A stretch of 31,633 nt of DNA from JANXQE01 sp035651635 (lineage in GTDB: Bacteria > Verrucomicrobiota > Verrucomicrobiia > Limisphaerales > UBA8199), in contig DASRFK010000127.1 in NCBI GenBank assembly GCA_035651635.1, positions 1 to 31,633 of the forward strand, given 5' to 3'. A program made the position numbers and the translations under genes. Positions 9,085-16,991 of this stretch are shown one piece after another. Positions within the stretch are counted from its first letter, which is position 1. Each line of letters starts with the position of its first letter. Below the pieces are notes generated by a model. That model saw only the letters and a list, made by a program, of their open reading frames with translations, did no database searches and was not told the DNA's origin.

Positions 9085-10514
9085 GAGCCTGATTTCCTGG
9101 TTTCCAGCAGAACGTTCACGCCCGAAAGATCCGCCGTTACTTTGCAGGCATCGGCATCAACCCCGTCTGGCTTAAGATTCGTCAGTTGCGTCCCGGTGCG
9201 ATAGATCAGATTCCAGTCGAGAATAAACTCGAGTTTGTTGCGGAACGGGCGGGTGCCGTCGACGTTGGTGGCCAGGAGCAAGCCGCCCGGGGTGAGCAAC
9301 TCGTAGAGCGCGCCCATTAATTGCTTGCAGATCCGGTCGGGCAGGTAATCAAACAGCCCGGCGCAGTACACATAATCGAACTTGCCGGCACTGGAAGGGC
9401 CGGCTGCTCGGACGGCGTCGCGGAGCAGTTGCTGAACCGACTTTTTCTGCAATTGGATCAAAGTTTTTCGGCCAAAGCGAAGGGACGCCTCACGGAGCAG
9501 CGCACCTGTGTGCTCGATGGTTTCCTCATTGAAATCGAGCAGGGTGAATTGGGCCTGATTGCAGAGCTCGCTGTCCGCCAGGAAGTCCTTGATTTCGGCG
9601 GCGGGTCCGCAGCCCAGGTTGAAGATGCGGGCGGGCCGCCCCAGCCGGGTCACGCGGGCAGTTTCCTCGATCAGTTTCTGCTTTAAGATTTTCAACCGGT
9701 TGCGATGAGCTTCAGCGGGCAGTTGCTGCAGGAACCAGGCGTTGACCACCCGAGCGAAGAGCGAGCTGCCTTCATAGGGGTCGCGCTGGATCATGTTCAC
9801 CATCTCATAATCGCCGGCGTAGCCCAGGGGTTTGTAGAACGTTCGATAAGCAAAAGGCGAGCTGAGCAAGGTCGAGTGAAGGTGCCGGCGCGCGAAATGG
9901 ATGTGGGGCGGGCGCATCTCGGGAGTGAGTTGACTGGCCACCTCTTCAAAGCGGTCCCCCAGCGACTCGATGGCCCGCACCGCCGGACTCGCGACCACGT
10001 GCGCGGCTTCCCGCATCATTTCGATTCTCTCTCCGCTGGGTGACGCGCGAATGGCCAGTTCGACCTGATCGAGCCACAGGTGCAAGTCGGCCAGCAGGGA
10101 TTGCATGTCGGCGACAACGAGCTTGAATTCGGGCACGACTTTGTACGAGGTTTGCCAGCGGCCCAGAAACTTTTGGAACTCGCTGGCCAGCTCGCCGGCG
10201 CCTCCGTTCAGACCGGAGGCGAGATCGATCCATCCTTCGTTCAGGTTGGCTTCGCACAGCAGGACCGACCCGGCATTGATGAGATTGCTGACGACGGCCT
10301 TGCCCGAATAAGCCAAGTGACTGTCCAAGTTGATTTTGAACTCGCTCAGAACCTCCGAAGCTCGCAGCAGGACCGAGGCAGTGTACACCTCGAAGACCGC
10401 GGTGTAGCGGGTGAAATGGACCAGCGTCGCCCGAACCTCCAAACCTTGGCTGTTCCGGCACGTTACCACGCCCTCAGTTGCGACCGGGCTTTTAACAGGA
10501 GCTGCTGTGTCCAT
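9081..10514 (-). CDS. PilZ-like/class I SAM-dependent methyltransferase, PhcB-like (3-hydroxy fatty acid methyl ester synthesis)
   Basis: In this 477-residue cytoplasmic enzyme, residues 15-100 form a beta-rich region like a PilZ domain (TCRNSQGLEVRATLV and later GKAVVSNLI) without a clear RxxxR c-di-GMP motif. A helical segment runs over 105-200. The stretch HFARRHLHSTLLSSPFAYR then YKPLGYAGDYEMVNMI (206-242) is the signature I associate with proteins annotated as extracellular factor 3-hydroxypalmitic acid methyl ester biosynthesis. The SAM fold is explicit: motif I IFNLGCGPAAEI at 297-308, acidic loop LLDFN with Asp327, FDYVYCAGLFDYLPD at 379-393, and LLTPGGLLLATNVD at 406-419. The gene heads a minus-strand unit with the sensor kinase (4-bp overlap) and the receiver-kinase. 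The methyltransferase call is firm. The fatty-acid methyl ester product is inferred from family and synteny. Confidence 0.85.
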   Translation of the reverse strand: MDTAAPVKSPVATEGVVTCRNSQGLEVRATLVHFTRYTAVFEVYTASVLLRASEVLSEFKINLDSHLAYSGKAVVSNLINAGSVLLCEANLNEGWIDLASGLNGGAGELASEFQKFLGRWQTSYKVVPEFKLVVADMQSLLADLHLWLDQVELAIRASPSGERIEMMREAAHVVASPAVRAIESLGDRFEEVASQLTPEMRPPHIHFARRHLHSTLLSSPFAYRTFYKPLGYAGDYEMVNMIQRDPYEGSSLFARVVNAWFLQQLPAEAHRNRLKILKQKLIEETARVTRLGRPARIFNLGCGPAAEIKDFLADSELCNQAQFTLLDFNEETIEHTGALLREASLRFGRKTLIQLQKKSVQQLLRDAVRAAGPSSAGKFDYVYCAGLFDYLPDRICKQLMGALYELLTPGGLLLATNVDGTRPFRNKLEFILDWNLIYRTGTQLTNLKPDGVDADACKVTADLSGVNVLLETRKSGS

Positions 10515-10544
10515 AAAAGTCGGTTACGGGGTCGGCAGATTTTG

Positions 10545-10574
10545 CCCATACCCGCCCAATTTACCGATGTGCAA
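10545..10574 (-). promoter_or_regulatory. Candidate sigma70-type promoter of the methyltransferase-kinase unit
   Basis: Read on the minus strand, TTGCAC (10569-10574) and TATGGG (10545-10550) are separated by 18 bp, and the ATG at 10514 lies about 30 bp further on. The -35 hexamer shares four bases with the 16-bp palindrome next to it. The match to consensus is moderate, so this is a suggestion only. Confidence 0.3.
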
Positions 10575-10601
10575 TAGCGCTATTGCATTGTGAATCAATG
10601 C
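10571..10601. promoter_or_regulatory. Perfect 16-bp palindrome plus a second inverted repeat: candidate operator
   Basis: GCAATAGCGCTATTGC at 10571-10586 is a perfect palindrome. It runs into a second inverted repeat at 10585-10601, GCATTG-TGAAT-CAATGC (6-bp arms, 5-bp spacer). Both lie 57-87 bp upstream of the methyltransferase start and overlap its likely -35 box. This is what a dimeric regulator's operator would look like. No regulator gene with a DNA-binding domain is present in the window. Confidence 0.5.
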
Positions 10602-10680
10602 CGAGCTGCAAAAGAGCAATTTGGGGTCCAAAAAGCGAAAAAGCAGGAAGGCCGCACCTGAAGCGGAGAGCACTTTCGAT

Positions 10681-11244
10681 TCAATGCCCGTTGGTAACGG
10701 CCAAAGGGGCGCGAACATCCGCCGGCTCAGAAATGATGATTAGCACCGGCTCGATTTCCGCCATTTTTTGCCCCGCTACAAAGCATTCAACCATCCCGTT
10801 GAAAACCGAATTACGGTGGTGCACCCTCGCTACAATCGTGACGATTCGATGCTCGGGGAGAACCGGCGCGAGGAACTTTGCTGAGACCTTTCCGAGGCGG
10901 GGCCGGCCACGGAATCCCGCATTCCAGGCCCAAATGGCTACCGCCTGTCCGGCGGCTTCAATCAAGAAAGTCCCCGGGAAAATGGGATCGGAAGGAAAAT
11001 GGAAGGGGAAGACCCAATGGTGGGAGACATCCATCTCACAAACCAGACCTTCTTTGGAGATTTCGATGACTCGCTCGATCTGGAGCATCTGCTTAATCGG
11101 AAGAAACATCTCCTCCAGGTCGGCACGTTGGTACGGCGGCACCTGGACCGGAACAACACAGCCGTTACTTCGAGCTCGACTCACGAGCTTATCGTGCAAG
11201 AAGCTACGCAAATAAGCAAGCTGCTTTTCAACTATATTTTTCAT
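10681..11244 (-). CDS. FabZ/FabA-like hot-dog 3-hydroxyacyl-ACP dehydratase
   Basis: This 187-residue protein starts from the ATG at 11244; an in-frame GTG at 11289 would add 15 residues of unlikely sequence. The core motif is HFPSDPIFPGTFLIEAAGQ (82-100). His82 and Glu96 are 14 residues apart, as are the catalytic His and Glu of FabZ, and the PGxxxxEAxxQ pattern is kept. A typical sheet follows (GKVSAKFLAPVLP). The enzyme would interconvert 3-hydroxyacyl and enoyl thioesters. The N-terminal extension of about 60 residues is longer than in housekeeping FabZ, which points to a specialised paralogue. It ends 166 bp upstream of the PhcB-like gene on the same strand, so it may supply or drain a 3-hydroxyacyl precursor. 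That link is inference. Confidence 0.82.
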   Translation of the reverse strand: MKNIVEKQLAYLRSFLHDKLVSRARSNGCVVPVQVPPYQRADLEEMFLPIKQMLQIERVIEISKEGLVCEMDVSHHWVFPFHFPSDPIFPGTFLIEAAGQAVAIWAWNAGFRGRPRLGKVSAKFLAPVLPEHRIVTIVARVHHRNSVFNGMVECFVAGQKMAEIEPVLIIISEPADVRAPLAVTNGH

Positions 11245-11691
11245 CGCGCGGGGGCCGGTCCAGCTGAGGGGAAGGCCGTCGTGCTGCACGGGTTTCCCGG
11301 TTTACAGGTTGCAAGTCGTGGGGGTCTGAGGTCATCGTAAGCGCGAGTAAAAGCCCAACCTGTCATCTTGACCCTGGTACTGGCGCCAGGATTTGGTTTT
11401 GATTCCGCAAGACGACTGCGGACGTGCCGGCTCGAATTACGTTGGACGGCACGAAGCGATGCGGAATTGACGTGCTGCGCGCCGGGATATCGCCTCGGTC
11501 GTTTTGGTCGCGCCGGCGGGCCTTACGGGTGGCACCGTCTGTGCTTAGCTAAGCCTAATGCGGGTTGGTGGTGATAAAACCCGCGTGTGCTTTATGTGTT
11601 GTGCTGTTGTGACACAGGCACATGAATTGCCAAAGCAAGCGCCGCGGCTAGCCAAAAAAAACCTGGACTGCATAGATGCACTAAACTGATT
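11245..11691. other. Divergent intergenic region between dehydratase and FadL-type genes
   Basis: This is 447 bp without a credible gene, lying between two divergent starts, so it should hold both promoters. The one clear element is a perfect 12-bp palindrome, GCTTAGCTAAGC, at 11543-11554, about 138 bp before the FadL-like start. I see no clear -35/-10 pair and no terminator. Confidence 0.4.
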
Positions 11692-12984
11692 ATGAACATC
11701 ATTAAATCGCGGCCACGAACGGGAAAGCTTTTCCCATCGGCAGGAATGACCAGGGAGCGAAAATGTCCCTGGCAGCATCGCCAAGTTAAAGCGGCGCTGG
11801 TGCTTGCGCTGTTGTTCAGCGTCGGAGCGGCTTCGAAGTTGGGAGCGGTCGGGGCTCGCCTGCCCAACCAGGATCCGGAGGGCATCGCTCGCGGAGATGC
11901 GTTTGCCGCGACGGCAGATAACCCCTCGGCGATTTATTACAACCCGGCGGGGATTACCCAACTGGAGGGTGTGCAGGTCCGGGCCGGCTTATACCTGATT
12001 TCGGCGGATAGTTCTTTCACCTCACCTACGGGAGCGAAGGCTCAAACGGACACCAGCTTTCAGCCGGTGCCGCAGTTGTATGCGGTAGACACGCTTCAGA
12101 ATTTGCCCTTGTCGTTTGGATTGGGTGTTTATGCCCCCTACGGGCTGGCCATCGACTGGGGAGATCAAAACCCGTTTCGAACCGTGGTCGAGCGCGGGAG
12201 GCTTCTGTACGCCTGCGTCAACCCGGTGATTGCCTGGCGAATCGTTCCTACGCTGTCGGTAGCGATCGGGCCGACGATTAACTATTCTCAAGCGTCGTTT
12301 AAGCAAGGGTTCTCCGCGATTAATCCGAATGATTTCTTCCATTTCAAAGGCGACGACGTCGCTTTTGGGTTCAATGCCGGCATCCGATGGGAACCGTTGC
12401 CGCAACTGGCGTTCGGCGTTAATTACCGATCCTCCACCACGGAGGATTATCATGGGACGACCGAAACGGGGCCGACCGGGCCCTTTCCCTATTTTCCAGA
12501 AACGCCCACCAGCGCCTCGATTTACTTTCCCCAGTACGTGGCCGGTGGCATTTCGTACCGGCCGACCAAGAATTGGAACGTGGAATTCGACCTGGATTGG
12601 ACCGAATGGAGCAAGCTGAAACAGGTTGTCTTCAAAGGCACTCCCCTGGGAAATCTTCCGTTGGTGTTGAATTACAAATCCAGTTTCATGTACGAATTTG
12701 GTGTGACCCGTCAGCTGGGCAAGGGATATTTTGCCAGCGTTGGTTATCTTTACAGCGAGAATTCGAGTCCCGACCAACACTTCAATCCAATCATCCCGGA
12801 CGCTAATCTGCAGCTGGGCAGTGTTGGCGTGGGTCACCGCGGAACGCGTTGGGATTGGGCGGTCGGGTACCAGTTCGCCTACAATGGAGGGCGTCAGGTC
12901 AGTGGCAATGTGAACCCGATGGTCGACGGCACTTACAAGACCTTTAACAACGCGGTTAATATCTCGGCGACGCTCAAGTTCTGA
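11692..12984 (+). CDS. OmpP1/FadL family outer-membrane long-chain fatty acid transporter
   Basis: In this 430-residue outer-membrane beta-barrel, the signal peptide lies at about 31-55 (QVKAALVLALLFSVGAASKLGAVGA), followed by the mature N-terminal hatch region. The family's NPA kink is present in AIYYNPAGIT (Asn84-Pro85-Ala86), preceded by RGDAFAATADNPSA as usual for this family. Many alternating strands follow, and the protein ends in Phe (ISATLKF), the usual barrel insertion signal. The start is uncertain: an ATG at 11746 would give a shorter leader. FadL proteins move long-chain fatty acids and other hydrophobic molecules inward, and some bacterial FadL proteins take up long-chain acyl signals. 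Here it is divergent from a dehydratase and close to a PhcB-like methyltransferase, so import of a fatty-acyl signal is attractive but unproven. Confidence 0.93.
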   Translation: MNIIKSRPRTGKLFPSAGMTRERKCPWQHRQVKAALVLALLFSVGAASKLGAVGARLPNQDPEGIARGDAFAATADNPSAIYYNPAGITQLEGVQVRAGLYLISADSSFTSPTGAKAQTDTSFQPVPQLYAVDTLQNLPLSFGLGVYAPYGLAIDWGDQNPFRTVVERGRLLYACVNPVIAWRIVPTLSVAIGPTINYSQASFKQGFSAINPNDFFHFKGDDVAFGFNAGIRWEPLPQLAFGVNYRSSTTEDYHGTTETGPTGPFPYFPETPTSASIYFPQYVAGGISYRPTKNWNVEFDLDWTEWSKLKQVVFKGTPLGNLPLVLNYKSSFMYEFGVTRQLGKGYFASVGYLYSENSSPDQHFNPIIPDANLQLGSVGVGHRGTRWDWAVGYQFAYNGGRQVSGNVNPMVDGTYKTFNNAVNISATLKF

Positions 12985-13358
12985 GCGCCGGACCGTGCTG
13001 AAGTTGTAAGAACGTGTTTTAGAGTTCGGTTTAGAGTCCCGCCTTTAGGCGGTTTCGGCGACGGGCTGCGTAAAGGCAGGATTCCAAAGGAAGAGTCGCG
13101 CCTTTGGCGCTTCGGTTGGTTCTCCGAGCGGTGGTTCCCAGGCCTGCGGCCTGGGCTGATATGAGACGCGCCGTTGGCGTGCATAGCTTGGCGCGCCGTT
13201 CGCGTGCGCAGCGCTGGGTTGGTGAGCAGAGTTCGGCTGTGCGCGTAAGACCCAACGACGCATTTCAACTTTCTTAGGAGACCCTAATGTGAGTTTTAAG
13301 CCAGCCGCTGTCGATGCCGTCCCGATGGGCGATTTGTTGGCGCCCGGAAAAGCCAGGT
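12985..13358. repeat. Non-coding stretch of dispersed palindromic repeats
   Basis: This 374-bp stretch lies between the ends of the FadL-like gene and the acyltransferase gene, which converge. Bases 13011-13098 match the left part of the 121-bp element at 20744-21270 (start CGTGTTTTAGA, inner GAGTCCCGCC and TTTAGGCGG) but lack its right end. A perfect hairpin, CCCAGGCCTGCGGCCTGGG, lies at 13137-13155. Several GCGCC-GTT-GGCGTG-like hairpins follow to about 13215. I see no gene; reading frames here are by-products of the GC-rich repeats. Confidence 0.55.
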
Positions 13359-14387
13359 TCAAGCCGCGAGCCATTGCCGGCGAGGGGGGTCGGCCAGCAT
13401 GCTCGTCACGTCCAAATCAATTTCTTTGACCCAGTTCTGGACCCAACCCGCGGGCACAGCCGGGCTACAGGTCAGATCGGGGTGCGCCTGAAGGGTCAGG
13501 CTTAGACAATTCTGGAAGGTGACACATCCGGCGCCCAGCATCTGGCAGCGCAGAACGGGTGGGGCAAAGAGCCACGCCCCTTCGCACTCGGTCTGGGTGA
13601 TATTCTTTTCTGGATCCCAATCTCCGAGGTTGGAGAAGGACCCGATGTTCCACTGAGCCATGGCCAAGTCGCGCTTGAGCAATTGCTTTTTCATCCCTTT
13701 GGAGGCTAGGCGTCCCAGCTCGTAGGCGTACCAATTGGCCCAGTGCTCACTGCGTCCGAGCGCAGCATAAATGTTGCGGTGGATATCGAAGACCGTCTCG
13801 TAAGAGCTAATTCGAGCACTTATATAGCTGGTGAAATTTGCCGTGTCACGGTCCCGGCAAACCTTTCCGCGAAGATTGACCGGGATCATCCAGGGCACAA
13901 CCGAGGATTCGTCCTTCAGCGAAGGGCGAATGGCCTTAGTCAAGTGCTTGAGCAAGAAAGAATTAACGGTGAAACCGTTCTTGCGACAAACGCGACGGAT
14001 CTGAGTCGTCTCGGCTTCATCGAAAATGTGCCATGCTACTGCAAGGGGGGGCTGCAGTTTGCTGCTCGGAACCTGCGCACCGCGCTCCAGGGGGCTCCAT
14101 TGTACTCGGCGGCGCGGCTTGAGAAATTTCGGCAGCGATTTAACCAAGGCCAGGCGTGAAGGGGGTGCCGGATGTTTTATCTGTGGCAAGCGCGGGAGGT
14201 CTGCACCGCTTCTGCGCAACAACTCGCCAAAACCGCCAACGCCGTCGAAGTCAATATGCCGCAGGAACTTCCATTCGGGCTCATTGCTGCCTGGAGGGAG
14301 GCGGCCAAAGCGAATTCCAATAAACTCCCCCTCTTCCTCAGCGATATGGAACCAGGGGCTAATTGGATCGGTCGCAAAATTGCCCAT
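13359..14387 (-). CDS. CAT/condensation-fold acyltransferase-like protein (WES/DGAT, PapA-like)
   Basis: This is a 342-residue protein of the chloramphenicol acetyltransferase-like superfamily, to which condensation domains, PapA and alcohol acyltransferases belong. The active-site motif HxxxDG is present as RHIDFDGVGG (His44, Asp48, Gly49). Like others of the group it has a mid-protein turn VPWMIPVNLRG (164-174) and a late SFSNLGDWDP (250-259), near where SNLG/NxG motifs occur in the superfamily. At 342 residues it is shorter than full condensation domains (about 430-450). It has no signal peptide, so cytoplasmic transfer of an acyl group from a thioester to an alcohol or amine is likely. 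Donor and acceptor are unknown. Proximity to the dehydratase and methyltransferase genes hints at a lipid-like metabolite. Confidence 0.65.
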   Translation of the reverse strand: MGNFATDPISPWFHIAEEEGEFIGIRFGRLPPGSNEPEWKFLRHIDFDGVGGFGELLRRSGADLPRLPQIKHPAPPSRLALVKSLPKFLKPRRRVQWSPLERGAQVPSSKLQPPLAVAWHIFDEAETTQIRRVCRKNGFTVNSFLLKHLTKAIRPSLKDESSVVPWMIPVNLRGKVCRDRDTANFTSYISARISSYETVFDIHRNIYAALGRSEHWANWYAYELGRLASKGMKKQLLKRDLAMAQWNIGSFSNLGDWDPEKNITQTECEGAWLFAPPVLRCQMLGAGCVTFQNCLSLTLQAHPDLTCSPAVPAGWVQNWVKEIDLDVTSMLADPPRRQWLAA

Positions 14388-14516
14388 AAGAACAGTTAAC
14401 GATTTAAAAAGCTATCTGTCAATCGACGATGCAGATTCATCTTTGTGTGATCGCCCAGGAACACAGCGCCTTTTGTGCCAAAAGCAAGAAAGACTGATGA
14501 AGAGTCCCTGCTGCTC

Positions 14517-14999
14517 GCGGACTTGGGAAGTCCGCGCGCCGGCGCGCGGGCATTCTGCCCGCAGGAACGTCCGACTACCCGCTGACGCTAGAACTTGTTC
14601 TTTCGCCATACCCATTGGTGGATCTCTGCGGACCTGGCAGGTCCGCGCGCCGGCGTGCGGGCACCTCTGCCCGCAGGAACGTCCGACTACCCGCTGACGC
14701 TAGAATTTGTACTTTCGCCATACGCGGTTCGTGGATCTCTGCGGACCTGGCAGGTCCGCGCGCCGGGGCGCGGGCATCCTGCCCGCAGGAACGTCCGACT
14801 ACCCGCTGACGCCAGAATCTGTCCTTTCGCCATACGCGGTTCGTGGATCTCTGCGGACTTGGGAAGTCCGCGCGCCGGGGCGCGGGCATTCTGCCCGCAG
14901 GAATGTCCGACTACCCGCTGACGCCAGAATTTGTCCTTTCGCCATACTCAGTTCGTGGGATCTCTGCGGACTTGTGAAGTCCGCGCCCCGTGGCAAATC
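14517..14999. repeat. Tandem array of a ~112-bp double-hairpin unit (four full copies plus a partial)
   Basis: Units begin at 14517, 14628, 14741, 14853 and 14966, giving periods of 111, 113, 112 and 113 bp; the last unit is cut off near 14999. Each full unit opens with a stem GCGGACTT/AAGTCCGC, or GCGGACCT/AGGTCCGC with compensating changes. A second stem, GCGGGCA/TGCCCGC, follows, then a shared tail with CCGACTACCCGCTGACG and TTTCGCCATAC. The array separates the acyltransferase gene from the haemoglobin-like gene, and the partial unit ends seven bases from the latter's stop. Overlapping reading frames run through the repeat in several frames, which argues against coding. Confidence 0.85.
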
Positions 15000-15005
15000 T
15001 TCCAG

Positions 15006-15716
15006 TCAACGTTGAGTCACTATTTCGGGACGGGTGCTCTCGATGATAGCCAGAAGTTCTTTCTGCTCGAGATTGGGGATCTTGAGCGTATCGAGCGTGG
15101 CTTTGAGGTCGCCGATGGCGGCGTCAAACTCCGGGTTGGAAATATGCATATGGGCATGGACGGGCTCGATTTGCCTGCCGGTGTAATGGGCGGGGCCGCC
15201 GGTGGCGAGGGCCAGGAATTCGACCAGGTGCTTTTTGAGCGTGGCCACATTCTGCTGGGTCGGCTTCCAGGTCTCTGATTGGCCGCGGTGGAATGAAACA
15301 CCACCGCGCGTGACTCCCTCGCGGCTCCAATTCACCCGGGGGTCGTCCAACACCCGAGGAGTGAAATCGGAGACAATGTTTGATATGCCCACCTCTCCGC
15401 CGAGGCGGTCGAACAGCGCCAGTTTCTCAGTTGCGACGGCGGCTTTGTTGGTCGGCCCAGTTGCGCTAAGCGTCTGGGAATCGGATTTCTTGACTTCGGC
15501 TTTTTTGACGCCTTTCTCGCCTGAACCTTCACCCGAGCCGCTGAGTTGTTCGGATTGGGCCATGCGTTGGCTGGCGCGTTGATCGGCTTCGCGGCTGCCG
15601 GACGTGAAAAAATTGGTATTGGCCTTTTGAGCCGGACTGGATTTGCAGCCGGACAATCCGGATGCGACGGCGACGGACAGCACGCCGATAATCAGACCCC
15701 AATACACCCTGTTCAT
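15006..15716 (-). CDS. Lipoprotein with a group I truncated haemoglobin domain
   Basis: In this 236-residue protein, residues 1-24 form a lipoprotein signal with lipobox LSGC (Cys24), so the protein should be exported and lipid-anchored. A low-complexity, Ser/Lys-rich linker spans about 25-97. The C-terminal domain (98-232) follows the truncated haemoglobin pattern: LFDRLGGEVGI at the start, a mid-domain FLALATGGPAHYTGRQIEPVHAHMHI and a closing LKATLDTLKI. The expected proximal haem ligand is His187. Truncated haemoglobins bind O2 or NO and are usually cytoplasmic, so an envelope-anchored form is noteworthy. Possible roles are NO detoxification or haem or gas sensing outside the cytoplasm. 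It is likely followed in transcription by the repeat array, whose hairpin lies directly past its stop. Confidence 0.82.
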   Translation of the reverse strand: MNRVYWGLIIGVLSVAVASGLSGCKSSPAQKANTNFFTSGSREADQRASQRMAQSEQLSGSGEGSGEKGVKKAEVKKSDSQTLSATGPTNKAAVATEKLALFDRLGGEVGISNIVSDFTPRVLDDPRVNWSREGVTRGGVSFHRGQSETWKPTQQNVATLKKHLVEFLALATGGPAHYTGRQIEPVHAHMHISNPEFDAAIGDLKATLDTLKIPNLEQKELLAIIESTRPEIVTQR

Positions 15717-15761
15717 TTTCCCTCCCTTAATCTGAATTGTTTGATTGTTTAATGCTAGAAT

Positions 15762-16991
15762 TCACTGAGCTTCCGAGGCGGTGGTGGAAAGAGAGTCGAT
15801 AAAACTGGGCGCTTCGAACTGGAGTTCGGGGGACGTGCCCTGGTCGGTCTCGAGTCGCGGCAGGTAAGCCCGCACGAAGGCATTGCGGAGGATGTTACCG
15901 ATAGTAGCCAGGATGTCGGTGGTGGTCGTCCCGGAGGCATCTCCGGTGAAAGGAATCAAGGTGCCAAATTGGTCGCGCGGAAAATTCTTGAAAGCGGCCA
16001 TGGTGCCGCCGACGAGCGCCTGCCAGAAGAACTGCAAGACGGAGTCTTCTTTGATGTCCTGGGCGAGGCTGAAGACCTTGAGATTGCGGAAGAGCGGTTT
16101 GACGTAGCCGGTGAGCTGCCCCTCCTTGGCGTCGGCTTCGAGCACCAGGTCGAACCAACCGCGTTTGAAATCGAATTTGCCGAAAGCCAGGGCGAAATCG
16201 TTGAGTTTGGTGACATCCAAACCAAGCAGGCGCACTGCCAGGTGGAAGGTGGGGCGATACGAGGAAGGATCGAGGGTCATGCGCAGCTGCAGCTTGGCCT
16301 GATCCATTGCCAGGGCGGTGGCCTGGACCGTCGCCACCAACGGATTGGACTCGTCCCGGATGTTGCTCAGATTGTCAATCGTGGCGTTAAGATGGGAGAG
16401 GTACACGTCGACGGGCTTTTTGGCCTGGTACGCCCGGAAATGAACAGAACCGTCCTGGATGACCGCGCTGTTGATTTTGAAGGGAAACAAATCCTGAATC
16501 ATTTGGAGCCACGGCCCACCGGAGCCGGTTTGGGATTGGTTCTCGTCCGAGGCGGCGACGAAATTTAATTCCGGCTGTTCCATGACGAATTGGCCGACGA
16601 TGCGGCCGTGGAGCAGGGCATTCCATTGGACGGAGAAATCAACGCGCTTGGACGCCAGCAGCGGCACCGGAACATTGCCCGTCCGCTGACTGATATGCAC
16701 CTGATTAATGGAATAAGCTCCGCGCAGCAGATGAATCTGGACGTCGCCGATGCGGCCTTCGTACAGGAGGTTACGGTCCAAAGTTCGATTCACATAATCC
16801 CGAACGAAGGACGGGAGCAGCGCTCGGCCAACCGCGAGGACAAGCGCCAGCACCAGCAGAATTACACCCGTAACCCGCCACCAATGGCCTCGCCTGGTCC
16901 GGACGTGCCCGCGCGGCTGCTTTGGGCCGCCGACGCTGGAGGCCGAATCTGCAGAATAGTGCTCTTTCATGGGCCGCAGGTTGGTGCGCAC
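15762..16991 (-). CDS. AsmA-like/DUF748 domain envelope protein
   Basis: This is a 409-residue protein with an N-terminal cytoplasmic basic segment, one membrane segment at about 38-58 (WWRVTGVILLVLALVLAVG) and a large extracytoplasmic region. The text after the anchor (FVRDYVNRTLDRNLLYEGRIGDVQIHLLRGAYSINQVHI) is typical of AsmA/DUF748 proteins, as is the later VDVYLSHLNATIDNLSN. These proteins belong to the bridge-like group proposed to help lipids cross the periplasm or to shape the outer membrane. The start at 16991 is the longest; an ATG at 16970 is equally possible. It lies 45 bp upstream of the haemoglobin lipoprotein on the same strand and probably shares its transcript. Confidence 0.8.
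   Translation of the reverse strand: MRTNLRPMKEHYSADSASSVGGPKQPRGHVRTRRGHWWRVTGVILLVLALVLAVGRALLPSFVRDYVNRTLDRNLLYEGRIGDVQIHLLRGAYSINQVHISQRTGNVPVPLLASKRVDFSVQWNALLHGRIVGQFVMEQPELNFVAASDENQSQTGSGGPWLQMIQDLFPFKINSAVIQDGSVHFRAYQAKKPVDVYLSHLNATIDNLSNIRDESNPLVATVQATALAMDQAKLQLRMTLDPSSYRPTFHLAVRLLGLDVTKLNDFALAFGKFDFKRGWFDLVLEADAKEGQLTGYVKPLFRNLKVFSLAQDIKEDSVLQFFWQALVGGTMAAFKNFPRDQFGTLIPFTGDASGTTTTDILATIGNILRNAFVRAYLPRLETDQGTSPELQFEAPSFIDSLSTTASEAQ

Noticed and set aside
9095..9380. Canonical PilZ c-di-GMP receptor in the methyltransferase
   Set aside because: The PilZ-like region is at the protein's N-terminus (about 10215-10470) and lacks a clear RxxxR plus DxSxxG signature, so c-di-GMP binding is not claimed.
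14026..14921. Overlapping + strand reading frames of 100-220 codons
   Set aside because: They run through the acyltransferase gene antisense and then through the tandem repeats in several frames at once, which reflects GC content and repetition, not coding.
14517..14999. Possible CRISPR array
   Set aside because: The whole ~112-bp unit is repeated, with no short repeat alternating with unique spacers, and no cas genes are near.
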